Part shown: positions 35,520 through 57,149 of the stretch, piece by piece
Layout: each line of letters starts with the position of its first letter
How positions within the stretch are numbered: position 1 is the stretch's first letter
Source: Elysia chlorotica
Taxonomy: Eukaryota; Mollusca; Gastropoda; Plakobranchidae
Assembly (NCBI GenBank): GCA_003991915.1
Contig: RQTK01000540.1
Coordinates: 215,965 to 279,964, forward strand
Length of the DNA: 64,000 nt
Direction of reading: 5' to 3'
Made by a program: the position numbers and the translations under genes
Notes under the pieces: generated by a model
Databases searched by the model: none
What the model was told of the DNA's origin: nothing
What the model saw: the letters and a program-made list of their open reading frames with translations, nothing else

Positions 35520-36326
35520 CCCACTGTCACACTTGAGTGCCAAAATTTATTTATACATAAGCTTAAATTATTTACTTTGTTCGTTGTGAATGAAACGAAC
35601 GGAGTTGTTTCCCTTAAAACAAAACTTCATGTAAAAGAACTCCTCCACTTTGTACTCACACTAAAATTTACTCACTTTGAAACATAAAAATTTGTGAAAC
35701 TTGAAAAAATACATGCTGGTTTTTTTTTTAAGTTTGTTTCCATTCACAATAGCCTACAGCATTTCTGTGGATCATATATTCCTAGAATTTTTTTAATTTT
35801 TTTTTTTAAATCGTTGGCATCATTTCAAATTGATCTAAATAAAAAAGAAAACACAATCAACTATTTTTTGTTCCAATAGACATGATGTGGAACTGACGGG
35901 CGTCATGTATATTGTCTAACATAAAACAGTGGAGGTTATATGACTTATTCAAATTCAATTAGATAAAAATGACAAATGCAAACTTGGTATATCACGTGTA
36001 TACTGTACATGTACATCTATCGAGCGTTGAAAGAAAAGGAAGCCTTTTCACAATTTCGTTGTTTTAACTTTGTAGAAGCTTGCCCTCCGCAGATTACTTT
36101 TTATGACGCGTGGTTTTTGTTGTTGCGACTAGTAGGATAAGTTTTATTAGCGTGCGGTACTGTCTACATCTTCTTTTTCTGCATTTCTTCTCAAATTCAA
36201 TGTATTGAATATTATTAGCAGATCTAATTACTTCCAGATTAGGTTAACAGGCTTTTAGATAGTTTTGTAATTTATAATATTTATATATGTACTTATTTAT
36301 TTCCTTCAAAAATTACTTCTATTTAC
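35520..36326. other. Intergenic, nothing recognised
   Basis: AT-rich spacer between the DUF21 promoter region and the small orphan exon at 36327. It could hold the distal promoter. Confidence 0.4.
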
Positions 36327-36386
36327 TTAGTCTTCAATATCCTCCCTCAGATTAAAGGCCTTAGCACCTGGAGCAGCCACAGCTTC
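36327..36386 (-). CDS. Orphan C-terminal exon candidate (19 aa)
   Basis: On the minus strand CTCCCCCAG|GAA opens a 20-codon frame, EAVAAPGAKAFNLREDIED, then TAA. It is more GC-rich than its surroundings and has a good acceptor. I cannot link it to the aldolase-like gene upstream, which already has a proper stop at 37867. It may be a retrocopy scrap, an alternative last exon, or chance. Confidence 0.25.
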   Translation of the reverse strand, partial: EAVAAPGAKAFNLREDIED

Positions 36387-36699
36387 CTGGGGGAGCTTAT
36401 ACATATAATCATGGACGATTCAAATTGGTTGATTTTTTTTTTTAGTAGCATAGGTGTCTGAAAGATATGCAATATTTATTTAACTTCCATCTTTTTATGT
36501 TGTGCACGGTCTGTGGTGAGAAAAGTCTCAGATTACATAGGTACATTATAAAAGCAAACAAAAACAAAAAACCCCAGGAGAAACAAGCATCAAATTGGCT
36601 TTGATCCTGATGACAATTTTTTCTATTCACTTTTTAACAAAATTGTTAATTGTAGCTTAAATTAATATCTATAGGAAAGAAATGCAACACCCAAGTCGA

Positions 36700-37866
36700 A
36701 TTAGATTCTGAATAACAGTTTATTATCAAAGAATTGGTATGCACAATTTGCAATGAACGGAAAAAATCCTTTGTTTGTATGCATCACTGAATATAATATG
36801 AATAAGAATAATATCATGTATATGAGAAAATGTGTATATAAACTGAAAATATCATTTTAACACTGTAATAATAATTAGCTGCATGTAACTCCTTACTTTA
36901 AAATATATAATACAAAGCAGATATGATGAAAGCTCTTTTGTAGAACCCAACTTTGTTACATAGATTTTTAATATCTTTTAAGTAAAATAATTATGTTTCT
37001 GAAAGGTATGCAATATTTATTTCAATTCATTTCCACTCAAAAATTAAATCATAAGTAAAACAATTCTGACAACAGTCCTGAGAAATTGACATAATTAAAG
37101 AAAAAACATATAATAACGAATTTACTTTTTTTCCATAGATCTCTTAAAATAATATCATTTTACATAAGATCTTCACGAAATCAATGCAATTTTAACATTT
37201 AGAAACTATCTCAGAAGAATATTGTTTTCCTAAATAGCAATTGCTTTTGATGGGGAAAAAAAAAAACATATTGGAGGAATTTATTGAAAATGATTGTTTC
37301 ATCTAATGCACTTCTGTGGAATTATTTTGTTCATTATGCATACCCTGTTTCATAATTTATACAATAGGGTAGAAAAAAATTGTTTTTGTTTAATGCACTT
37401 TTCAGTTTTGACTAGTATTTTATTTATCCTACACACAGACTTCTGTATATCTAAACATTAAAACTGATCACATGTATGAACATTACAAGAGGATTGGTAA
37501 AAAGGTTTATATGCAGACAATATATTTTGTGCTGCCTCACAAAACACAGAATAATTTTTTACCTTGACCAATTGAAATATATTTTTGGAAAATAAGAGAA
37601 AGAAATCATTGATGTACAATAATTAAGTGGTGTATAAATGATTTACACAACAATGTATAGTTTATTCAGTTTTACAAATGGGAAAATACTTATGGAAATT
37701 GAGGGGAAAAAATCATTGGTCTGCAACAAAAAATCATTACACAAGAATAACAAAAAACAGTTCTCTTTATAAGCAACTCTATAAAAATGTACATTGAAAG
37801 CTCTTTAACTCGGTAACAGATAACAGAACAAATAGAGGTGAACTATCAGTCAGAGAGTCGGAAGAA
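36700..37866 (-). other. Possible 3' UTR of the aldolase-like gene
   Basis: AT-rich with no coding signal. A minus-strand AATAAA (TTTATT at about 36719) lies about 1.15 kb after the stop at 37867. The boundary is inference. Confidence 0.3.
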
Positions 37867-48464
<10,598 letters not shown>

Positions 48465-48663
48465 GCGTTGATTGATGAGTGGAAGCAGGCCGTGATGGTA
48501 AAAACAGAGAGGCTTGTCTTTGTGCTTGAGATTACAATCCTAGGGAGCACTTAACGTCAATAGAGTCACAAGACGTCGAATGAGTTATAATCTAGAGGTA
48601 CTCAACATTCTTTCCTTTACCTCTCATCCTCTCCCCTATTTCATTCTCTAACTATCTCTCTAT

Positions 48664-49050
<387 letters not shown>

Positions 49051-49299
49051 TGTCTATCCAGCCCTGCCTTTTTGTCTCATCCTACTTATCCACCATCCAC
49101 CAACCTCTCTACGCCACCCTCAGCCTACAATACATACACAGACACACATTCCGCTGTAAATTCACTCTCAGTCGCTCATCTCAACCTTTGCCACTTTGCA
49201 AGTGTCGTCTCATCGTTTGTCACCCCTCAATCCACTGTTAACTGTTCAGTGCTGTGGGCTAATTTCTATTTCAGTACGCCAAGCCAAAACAAAACGCGG

Positions 49300-49840
49300 A
49301 TGTAAAGATGTATCATTCATTACTGCAGGCTGGGATTATTAAACAAAAACAGAAAATGCTGCTCAGGTGACGGGATGCCTTTGTTTTCTTAACAGGAGAG
49401 CTTAAAGAAGTTTTTCTAAACCGATCATTGATGCGTTATTTTGTTTTGTTGATTTAGCCTATTTATACGGAACCGCAACTTGTTTAGGCATTTTGGTGCT
49501 AATAAACGAATAAAAAAAGACAAAATAATAATTTAAAAAAAATAAGGAAGCTTTTACAACAACAAAAAGAATCTTATCAGTAGAGTAATCGATGATCGGC
49601 AATTATTATGTGAAAAACGTAAGATGTGAATTTGGAACTGTAGACTACTAAGAGGCGTTCTGGATTCCTTCTTGTGTTAAAAATTAAACCGTACATAGCC
49701 TGTTTGTTTATCATCATGCCTCTGATTAGGGTCTGTGTGTGTGAGCGGTCCTGATCAAGATCTTAATAGAAAGAGAATCAAGGTAAGGAGATTCTACCAT
49801 TCCTGTTATACAAATCACTTTCTTTCAATCAGCCTTGCTT
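49300..49840. other. Intergenic, nothing recognised
   Basis: AT-rich spacer between two composite microsatellites. Confidence 0.45.
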
Positions 49841-49842
49841 TA

Positions 49843-50081
<239 letters not shown>

Positions 50082-50089
50082 GAGGAAGG

Positions 50090-50275
50090 GGGATGGTGCA
50101 TGGATTTTTGCCCCCCCCCCCCTGGCTCGGTGTTAGTATAAAGTATAAACTGACCAGTTGAGCCAGAAGTCCCCGAACTGTCAGTGAAACAGAACGCAAC
50201 ATCGTCAGACACTAGGTTTTGGGACCCGTCCACAGTATACCCTTTTTAGTACTGACGTTAGACGCTATGTAACAT
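50090..50275 (+). mobile_element. Diverged SINE fragment
   Basis: CTCGGTGTTAGTATAA, GACCAGTTGAGCCAGAAGTC, GTTTTGGGACCCGTCCACAG and ACTGACGTTAGACG follow the SINE body and tail in order, after a poly-C run. Confidence 0.7.
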
Positions 50276-51120
50276 ACTCTACGGAGACCAGGACATCGGC
50301 TAAGACTCAAACCACTGACCCATCGCTCTCAAAACAGAGCATCGATAAATTGAACTACCGCCGTTCCTCTAGATGTGCTAATGAAAATGCTGTCCTATCT
50401 ATATAAACAAACAAAAACGTCACTAGCAGCAATGTTGGAGATAGTCTTTGTTCCTTTATCTGTAAAATGTGCCTCTTGTTGTTATTATTTTTCAAGTGTC
50501 TAAAACTAGTCCTGTAACCTGTATATCGCCACGATATAGATCTAGATCTAGGCCTTACTTTGATAATTAAGATAACGATAACGGTATGCTGTGTGTTCTA
50601 TGGGCTTATAAATGTATTAGAGTACAAAATACCATCCATCAATTGAGACTGAACGAGCTTTTCAATATTGATAGAACTTAAATAAACGTGTTTTCATTAT
50701 TATTATGAACATGAAGCCTACATATTACCAGTAACAAGGCGTCTTTGTGGAGTATTTTGATAAGTTATTTTTCTGAGACTTGCATTGCTTGCTTTTCATT
50801 GATTTGATGAATAAACGTTAGCTTGCTTTTAGTTTTAGTCCAGGGCACATAATAAAGAATGTGTTCAATTCTAGAGATCCGCATCTCCTGGTGGATGCAA
50901 AGTAGTTTTAAAGGGATGCACTAATAACATTGTCAAAGAATCTCTTCCTCCACAAAATAACCTTCACAGCAAATGCTATTTCTTTTAATCTAAACAAGTC
51001 CATTATCATTTTGCATTCCCAGTAAATTTCTAAGAAGAAATTTTTAAAAAGAAATAATTATAATTATATTCTCTATTGTGCAAAGGTATCATGTGTTTCA
51101 AAGAAAGAAAATAATACATG
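50276..51120. other. Intergenic, nothing recognised
   Basis: No exon-like signal. A short AGATCTAGATCTAG run lies near 50539. Confidence 0.45.
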
Positions 51121-51122
51121 AA

Positions 51123-51126
<4 letters not shown>

Positions 51127-51187
<61 letters not shown>

Positions 51188-51218
51188 CAGAGAGACAGAC
51201 AAACAGATAGAGAGAGAC

Positions 51219-51304
<86 letters not shown>
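51127..51304. repeat. (GA)n-(GACA)n composite
   Basis: GA at 51127-51186, mixed GACA/GATA, then GACA at 51219-51304. It is the reverse complement of the GTCT-CT composites. Confidence 0.96.
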
Positions 51305-51305
<1 letters not shown>

Positions 51306-51623
51306 TAAACAGGCAGAGAAAGAAAGAAAGAGAGAGAGAGAATATGAGATAAGAAAAAGAATTATGTTAAGCATATTATTAATTTTCTACAAGACATTCT
51401 CTTTTAGCCTATCTTCCTATTCCTGTAAAGTGAAGAACAAACAAATAAAAACACACTCATAGACATACAGACAAAAGACAGATCTGATTATTAGTTTTGA
51501 TTAGGTTGCACTATTTCTCAGAAAAACAGTCCCTTACTAACGAAATATTTATATCACTATAATTTAGGAAAGTAATATAGAAGCTGGCACAAAAGAGTCA
51601 AGAGGTGTGTAGAAAAATGAGAA

Positions 51624-51627
<4 letters not shown>

Positions 51628-51654
<27 letters not shown>

Positions 51655-51655
51655 A
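51628..51655. repeat. (GT)n microsatellite
   Basis: About 28 bp of GT, followed by GA- and GACA-rich DNA to about 51805. Confidence 0.93.
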
Positions 51656-51849
51656 TGATAGAGAAAGAGATGGGTTTGGGATAGAGAGAGATGGGGCAGT
51701 CATTGAAAGAGAAAGAGAGGGTGATAGAGAGAAAGAGGGCAGAGGGGAGACAGACAGACAAACAGACAGATGGGCGGACAGACAGACGAACAGACAGACA
51801 AACAATCCGTCGTTGCAGTCACACATCTGGCACAATGTTAAACATTAAT

Positions 51850-53170
51850 TAAAATTAGAACCTAAGGATTAAGCTTATACTGCTGTTTCATTGTTTAAAT
51901 GCATGTTATGACCTCTGCCTTGTCTTATTTTGATAAGCTTGTCAACCAATCTATGCTAAACTAGGAAATCAAAACCAGATCGTTTAAACACAACCCATTG
52001 TAGACACTATGATTAAGCCCATCAGACATTGTACCTGCCAAAGAGAGATGACACTTAGTAACTTCATTTGAATCGTATCTCTGACTTCTTGGTGTGGTAA
52101 CTGTAAACAACCATCCGTGCTTTTTGCTCTCTGTTTTGCTAAGTCTATTACACCCAGTTATTCATCCCTGTACAATAGAGATCTGGCGATAACGGGACCA
52201 ATGGCGAGACTAAGACGACAGTTAGGGAAATTTGCACCGGCATCCAATCATAGCTTTATCCTAGACTCACGGAGCCAATGAGCGCTCAGAAAATCCCGTC
52301 ACTATGGGCATAATTATGTCATCCGTGCTCGTAATTTGTTTCACAAAGCCTGTAATCACAGAACCCGAGGAAGTCCTTCAGATTTAGCAACCATAATTGC
52401 TTGCACTTAAAGAGTAGCGGGAATAAGTATGTTCGGTCGCGACTAGAAAGTCCTTCGATATGTTAAGACATAAAAAAGTTTGTTTTGTTTGTTTTAAGAA
52501 CATGACTACAAAAAAAAGAAGAAAGATTCTTCCCAAGCATGGCTTTTTATGTAGGCCTACCCCAAAGATTATCCCAAACATGGTTTTTATGTAGGCCTAC
52601 CCCAAAGATTAATCCCTCATTTTTTTTACATTGGCTATCCTTTCTGGCAAGTACGTCATAATTATTTAAACCATAGGCCTAATTACTCATTACTCTTACT
52701 TGCTTTTGTTTTAATTTAACCTGGTACAGTTGGCCTATGATTTCTCATTGATGTAAGTGGGATAGACAGTTTTATGTGCATAGAAGGAGAATAAAATCGA
52801 ATGCACACGATATTAATAAACGGCACTAGATTACCACTGTGTTTGGTTGTGTTTTTCCTTTTTGGGTTGGTCTTTTTTCTTTCCTCTTGTCACAGTGAGT
52901 ACAAAAATACTGTGAAATTAGGGCCAAATGTAACTACCCACTCGATTGTAATTTTCCTAGCTCTGAAACCTTTTAATAAGCTCATCAATAGGTATTACGA
53001 ATCTTTCCTTGAACCATTAGTAGCATGAATATAATCTTATCATTTAAAAAGAAAGAAATAAAAGTCCCCCTCGCTCTCTCTCTTTTGTACCTTCTCTTTT
53101 TCTTTCTTAAATGTGGCAACATCCGTGCATTGTCATCTCTATTAGGTTGCAACGTAAGTCCTACTATTAG
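51850..53170. other. Intergenic, no gene recognised
   Basis: Contains a reverse-orientation piece of the dispersed repeat (about 52235-52310, GGCATCCAATCATAGC) also present near 53.98, 54.36 and 60.6 kb, and a short tandem duplication at 52528-52610 (TATGTAGGCCTACCCCAAAG). An open frame from 52801 has a hydrophobic N-terminus but no support. Confidence 0.45.
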
Positions 53171-53171
53171 A

Positions 53172-53559
53172 CTGAGGCCACACCGCAAGCGAGTGCTGTC
53201 GCTAACGATGGCTCACTATAAACTGAGACACACTACAGGACAGGCTAAGAGCGAGATTAAAATGCAGAGGAGTTTACTTACATGGCCACAATATTATTAT
53301 AAGATGTCTCGCTCAGGTCTTGATGGCATGAGCGATACAATATTGCCCAATGCTTTTTTTATTTTTGTTTTTTTTCCTTGCCACTCAATCACAAGGCATT
53401 GACACGGTAGAATACTAATTCTTTTGAGCACCACTCACTGCATCGCTGACTAACATGAACGCGTAAACCTTTCAGTTTTGCAGCAAAAACTTAAGTAGAG
53501 AAAGCCACAATGGAAGTTGGCATCGCTAGCGACAGTTCTCGCTTGCAGTGTGGCCTCGG
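53172..53559. mobile_element. Non-autonomous TIR element, about 390 bp
   Basis: The left end CTGAGGCCACACCGCAAGCG and following bases match the reverse complement of the right end (GCTTGCAGTGTGGCCTCGG) over about 40 bp with few mismatches. There is no transposase frame inside. A target-site duplication is not clear. Confidence 0.8.
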
Positions 53560-53645
53560 CCTTATTTTAATTTCCCGTTGAGGGATGAATAAAGATTTAT
53601 GTATTTTGTATTCTATACTAACTATTCTTTTATACTGTGCGTGTA

Positions 53646-53731
53646 GGGCTATAAGTACAACGTCGCGGTAGCTTACGACTCCTCATAACAATAATCTGTT
53701 ATAAGACTAAGAAGGCTTGTACTCACAGCCC
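53646..53731. mobile_element. Foldback MITE-like element
   Basis: GGGCTATAAGTACAACGTCG at the left and CTTGTACTCACAGCCC at the right form terminal inverted repeats; the interior carries GGTAGCTTACGA. Confidence 0.7.
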
Positions 53732-53811
53732 ATAGTCTTTTTTTTATTCACTTAATCGATAATATTATCGTTTATCTTTGCAATTATGATTGTTCTCTGT
53801 TTTTTTTTTGG

Positions 53812-54420
53812 AAATCTACAACGGTCAACAGGCATCAAAACAACACAGACCGGTCCCTATGGCATTGTAGTGTTGCCCGCATACAATTTCTTTACACCGT
53901 AAATTATTATAGTCTTTGCGGTTTAGACGTCGATAACAGATGATTTAATGGTACCCCTCAAACATGGGGTTCTTTGATCGCTTATTGGTTCCTTAAATCT
54001 GAGACAGAGCTATGATTGGATGCCGTTAACAACGTCGCGGTAGCTTACAACCCATCGTAACAACACAAGACTAAGAGGGCTTACGACGTTGAAGGCCTAC
54101 TTACGGTCTGTAGTCTTTTTTTTCACTAACCGCTGTCGTTTATGCTTGCAGTATCGTTGTTCTATGTTAATTAGAAATCTACAACAGGCATCAAAACAAC
54201 ACAGACCGGTCCCTATGGCATTGTAGTGTTGCAGCATATAATTTCTTTGATACAGTTATGTCCAGTGTCTGTTGTAAATTATTATAGTCTTTGCTATCCA
54301 GACGTCGATAACGGATGCCGTAATCGTATCCCTCAAGCATAGTGTTCTTTGATCGCTTATTGGTTCCTTAAATCTGAGACAGAGCTATGATTGGATGCCG
54401 GTTCATATTCCCCTACCTAT
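53812..54420 (+). repeat. Tandem duplication of about 363 bp
   Basis: AAATCTACAAC...GCATCAAAACAACACAGACC at about 53812 recurs at about 54174, and GATCGCTTATTGGTTCC at about 53977 recurs at about 54352. The duplicated unit spans a second foldback element at about 54027-54110. Confidence 0.88.
54027..54110. mobile_element. Foldback MITE-like element, second copy
   Basis: AACAACGTCGCGGTAGCTTA is followed by GGGCTTACGACGTTG in inverted orientation. It resembles the element at 53646. Confidence 0.55.
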
Positions 54421-54899
54421 CATCTTCGTTTTCCCAAGGCTTTCACTTCCAAAAATAGACCAATACAATTAGTCAATCTTTAATATTGCTTTCCACCACA
54501 GAGACTTTAATTTCATACGCATTAGTAATATTTGGAAGAATTCATTCTAAAAGAGATAAGCCTTGTAACTCTGGAGATTTCCGTTTTTACCAGACTATGT
54601 TATGAATCTACTGTTTAGTAACAAAACAACCCTCTGTGGTTTCCTAAGTGTTTTGGATTTTCCCTTGGGCGTTGTGTCATCCGTTTAAAAAAGTCTGTTT
54701 CTCGAGGAGTTCACCCCAAATGATTATTAAACGTTATGACTGCATGATCAAAAAATAGTATCCTAGTCCTGAAATTTTACCACGCATCACTATATAATTA
54801 AATTTTTTCCATCGAATCATTAATTTCCTTTAATAGAAGTAAGACTTACATGTTAATGAGATGTAAAAAGATATACCAGTACCTCTAGGCCTAATCTTT

Positions 54900-55205
54900 T
54901 AAAGTTTTTGCTCAACAGCTGCTGTCCGTCTCCTCATTTTTAATGGAATATGCTCATTAATTTTTGTTTTCTGATTCTGGATTGATGTCACTGTCAGTAT
55001 GATACCCATTAAACACTATTTTATGGTATCTTCTCTGTTTCTGCAAATAAAAACAAAAAATAAATCGGCAATATTGTTTGTTTATTTCTTCTAATCTTTT
55101 AAACTTTTTGCTTAACAGCTGCTGTTCGTCTCCGTTTATCTTTAAGGAATATGCTCTTGTTTGTGTCTGATCCCCGATTGCTGTCAGCAGACTAAATGCG
55201 ACCAT
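54900..55205 (-). repeat. Two diverged copies of about 60 bp
   Basis: CAACAGCTGCTGTCCGTCTCC at about 54914 and AACAGCTGCTGTTCGTCTCC at about 55117 start similar blocks. A minus-strand open frame of 82 codons (55205-54957) covers one of them, but I see no family or splice support. Confidence 0.5.
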
Positions 55206-55621
55206 GCTTATGAAACATATTCACTAAATGATATTTACGTTCAAGGAACGAGATCTCAACTAGTATATTATTTTTAAAAAAAACTACTAGAGCCCATTGG
55301 AGCACAATCTAACATGAAAGAAAGATATGTATTCTCGATGATTGGAAAAGATAAATGTAGTTAAAGTCAATAATAGTTTCTATACATAGTTTTCGTTCAC
55401 AAGCTAGATTGTTTGGAATGTTATCCATAACATCAATTTTCATCATTCGACATAAATCATGAGAGTATGGATCAATAATTTTACTCAATATATAACATAA
55501 TAACGTTTTATTTTCAAATGCAAAAAATTATAATAGTTCTTCGTCTATGTTATAACGTTTTTTGTTGTTGTCTTGTTTGTTTCTTAACAATACAATGTGT
55601 ATTTTTTCTTTCTCTCTTAAG

Positions 55622-55880
55622 CTCGTAAAGCATAAGATGTCGGCGATGCGTACATTGAAGAAAATTCCTGGTAAAATAATAGAGATGTTCAAGGGAGAAA
55701 AACCAACAGATCCGAAAACGGAGACACGTAGACCTACCACTGTTGGGCCTATATTCAACTCGACTGAAGCAACAGACAATACTACTAATATCATTGTTTC
55801 CACACCAAAAGCACCACCAGCACCACCAAACACAACAGTGGGACTAGAAACAACGACTCCATATGGTGCTGACAGTGATG
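55622..55880 (+). CDS. Tyr-motif receptor, stalk exon
   Basis: Acceptor TCTCTCTTAAG at 55621. Only phase 0 is open on entry (LVKHK then MSAMRTLKK). Donor GATG|GTAAGA. If ATG 55637 is not the start, this is an internal exon of a longer ectodomain. Confidence 0.75.
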
Positions 55881-56615
55881 GTAAGAGAGCAATATCAGCC
55901 AGTATGTACAGTTAGAGTTATTTCTTACAAAATTTAATCTTACTCCATTATAGTAATTCAATTTCATAAATTATATTTTATTTCTCAAGGTAGATCTGGG
56001 GTTGGGGCATAGGCTTCTTATGCAGGAGGTTCACGGTTCGAGTCCTATTATGGTCGCCTTGTTTGTCCCTGCTGTTACTGTCAGTATAATGACTACCCCG
56101 CTATGGGGTATCGTCACCATGAACAACTTTATAGAGACATATATGACGTTGAATTACAAGAGGTGTTTGCTTTATTCGATCACAGATTACAACATCTGTG
56201 CAGTGAAATAATCTTGGTCACGGCAGAAAATAGCATAGGTTTGGCCAAAAAAAAAGTTACATGGTTTAGTTGCTGTTGTTGTTTTTACTGAAAAAGATTA
56301 ATGTATCTATTATAATATTATTATACATTATTTCCACTGCCTTGTTTCATAAACTCTTTTTTTTCACCGTGTAAACTATCACAAGGAATAGTAATAAGGA
56401 GATATTATAATGACCATAAGTACAACGACGAGGTAGCTTGCAACTTGTCTTAGGCCTTCCTATTAAAATATCTTCAGACGAGTCATAAGTGGTAACCGTT
56501 ACCACGACGTTGTACTTACGACCCCTAATGCCTTGTTACATCGCATGACTTTTGCTTGTAATGTCCCTTTTTAAAGAATAAACCGCTGTTATAATCATAT
56601 GACTCCCACAACGAA

Positions 56616-56694
<79 letters not shown>

Positions 56695-57101
56695 TTAGTG
56701 TTCTCGCTATTATTCATTGTTCTTCTAGTTCGTTATTGTACCATAAAGTATTTTAAAATATTAATTTTAATGAGTTATTATTCCTCGCCATCGTTAAATA
56801 GAGTTTCATGTTTCATAATCAATCTTCTAGTATCAGTTCTATCTAGTTCGATTATTAGATGTATATGTATGTGCTTTCCTGTTTGTTGTTTTTTTTCTTC
56901 TGTTCAGCCCTTGTACTGCTCTACGCGTTGCCATAAAACATTATTTCTAATTGTATCCCTTATTTGTTTTTACCACTACAGAATAATTCCGGGTACGACA
57001 CCAAGCTTTGATCTCCACTCAAGAAAGCTGTTGAGAAATGTCTAAACACTGGATAATAATGCAGTGTATGTATTTGTCATTTTCTGTTATACTTAATGAA
57101 A

Positions 57102-57149
<48 letters not shown>

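Noticed and set aside
52801-53028. Open frame with a signal-peptide-like start, considered as first exon of the receptor gene
   Set aside because: Its only good donor (CACA|GTGAGT) is phase 1. Joined to the exon at 55622 it gives an immediate stop, so it cannot supply the missing N-terminus without another exon between.
54957-55205. 82-codon minus-strand frame starting MVAFSLL
   Set aside because: Overlaps a small duplicated block; no family match, no clear signal peptide and no splice support.
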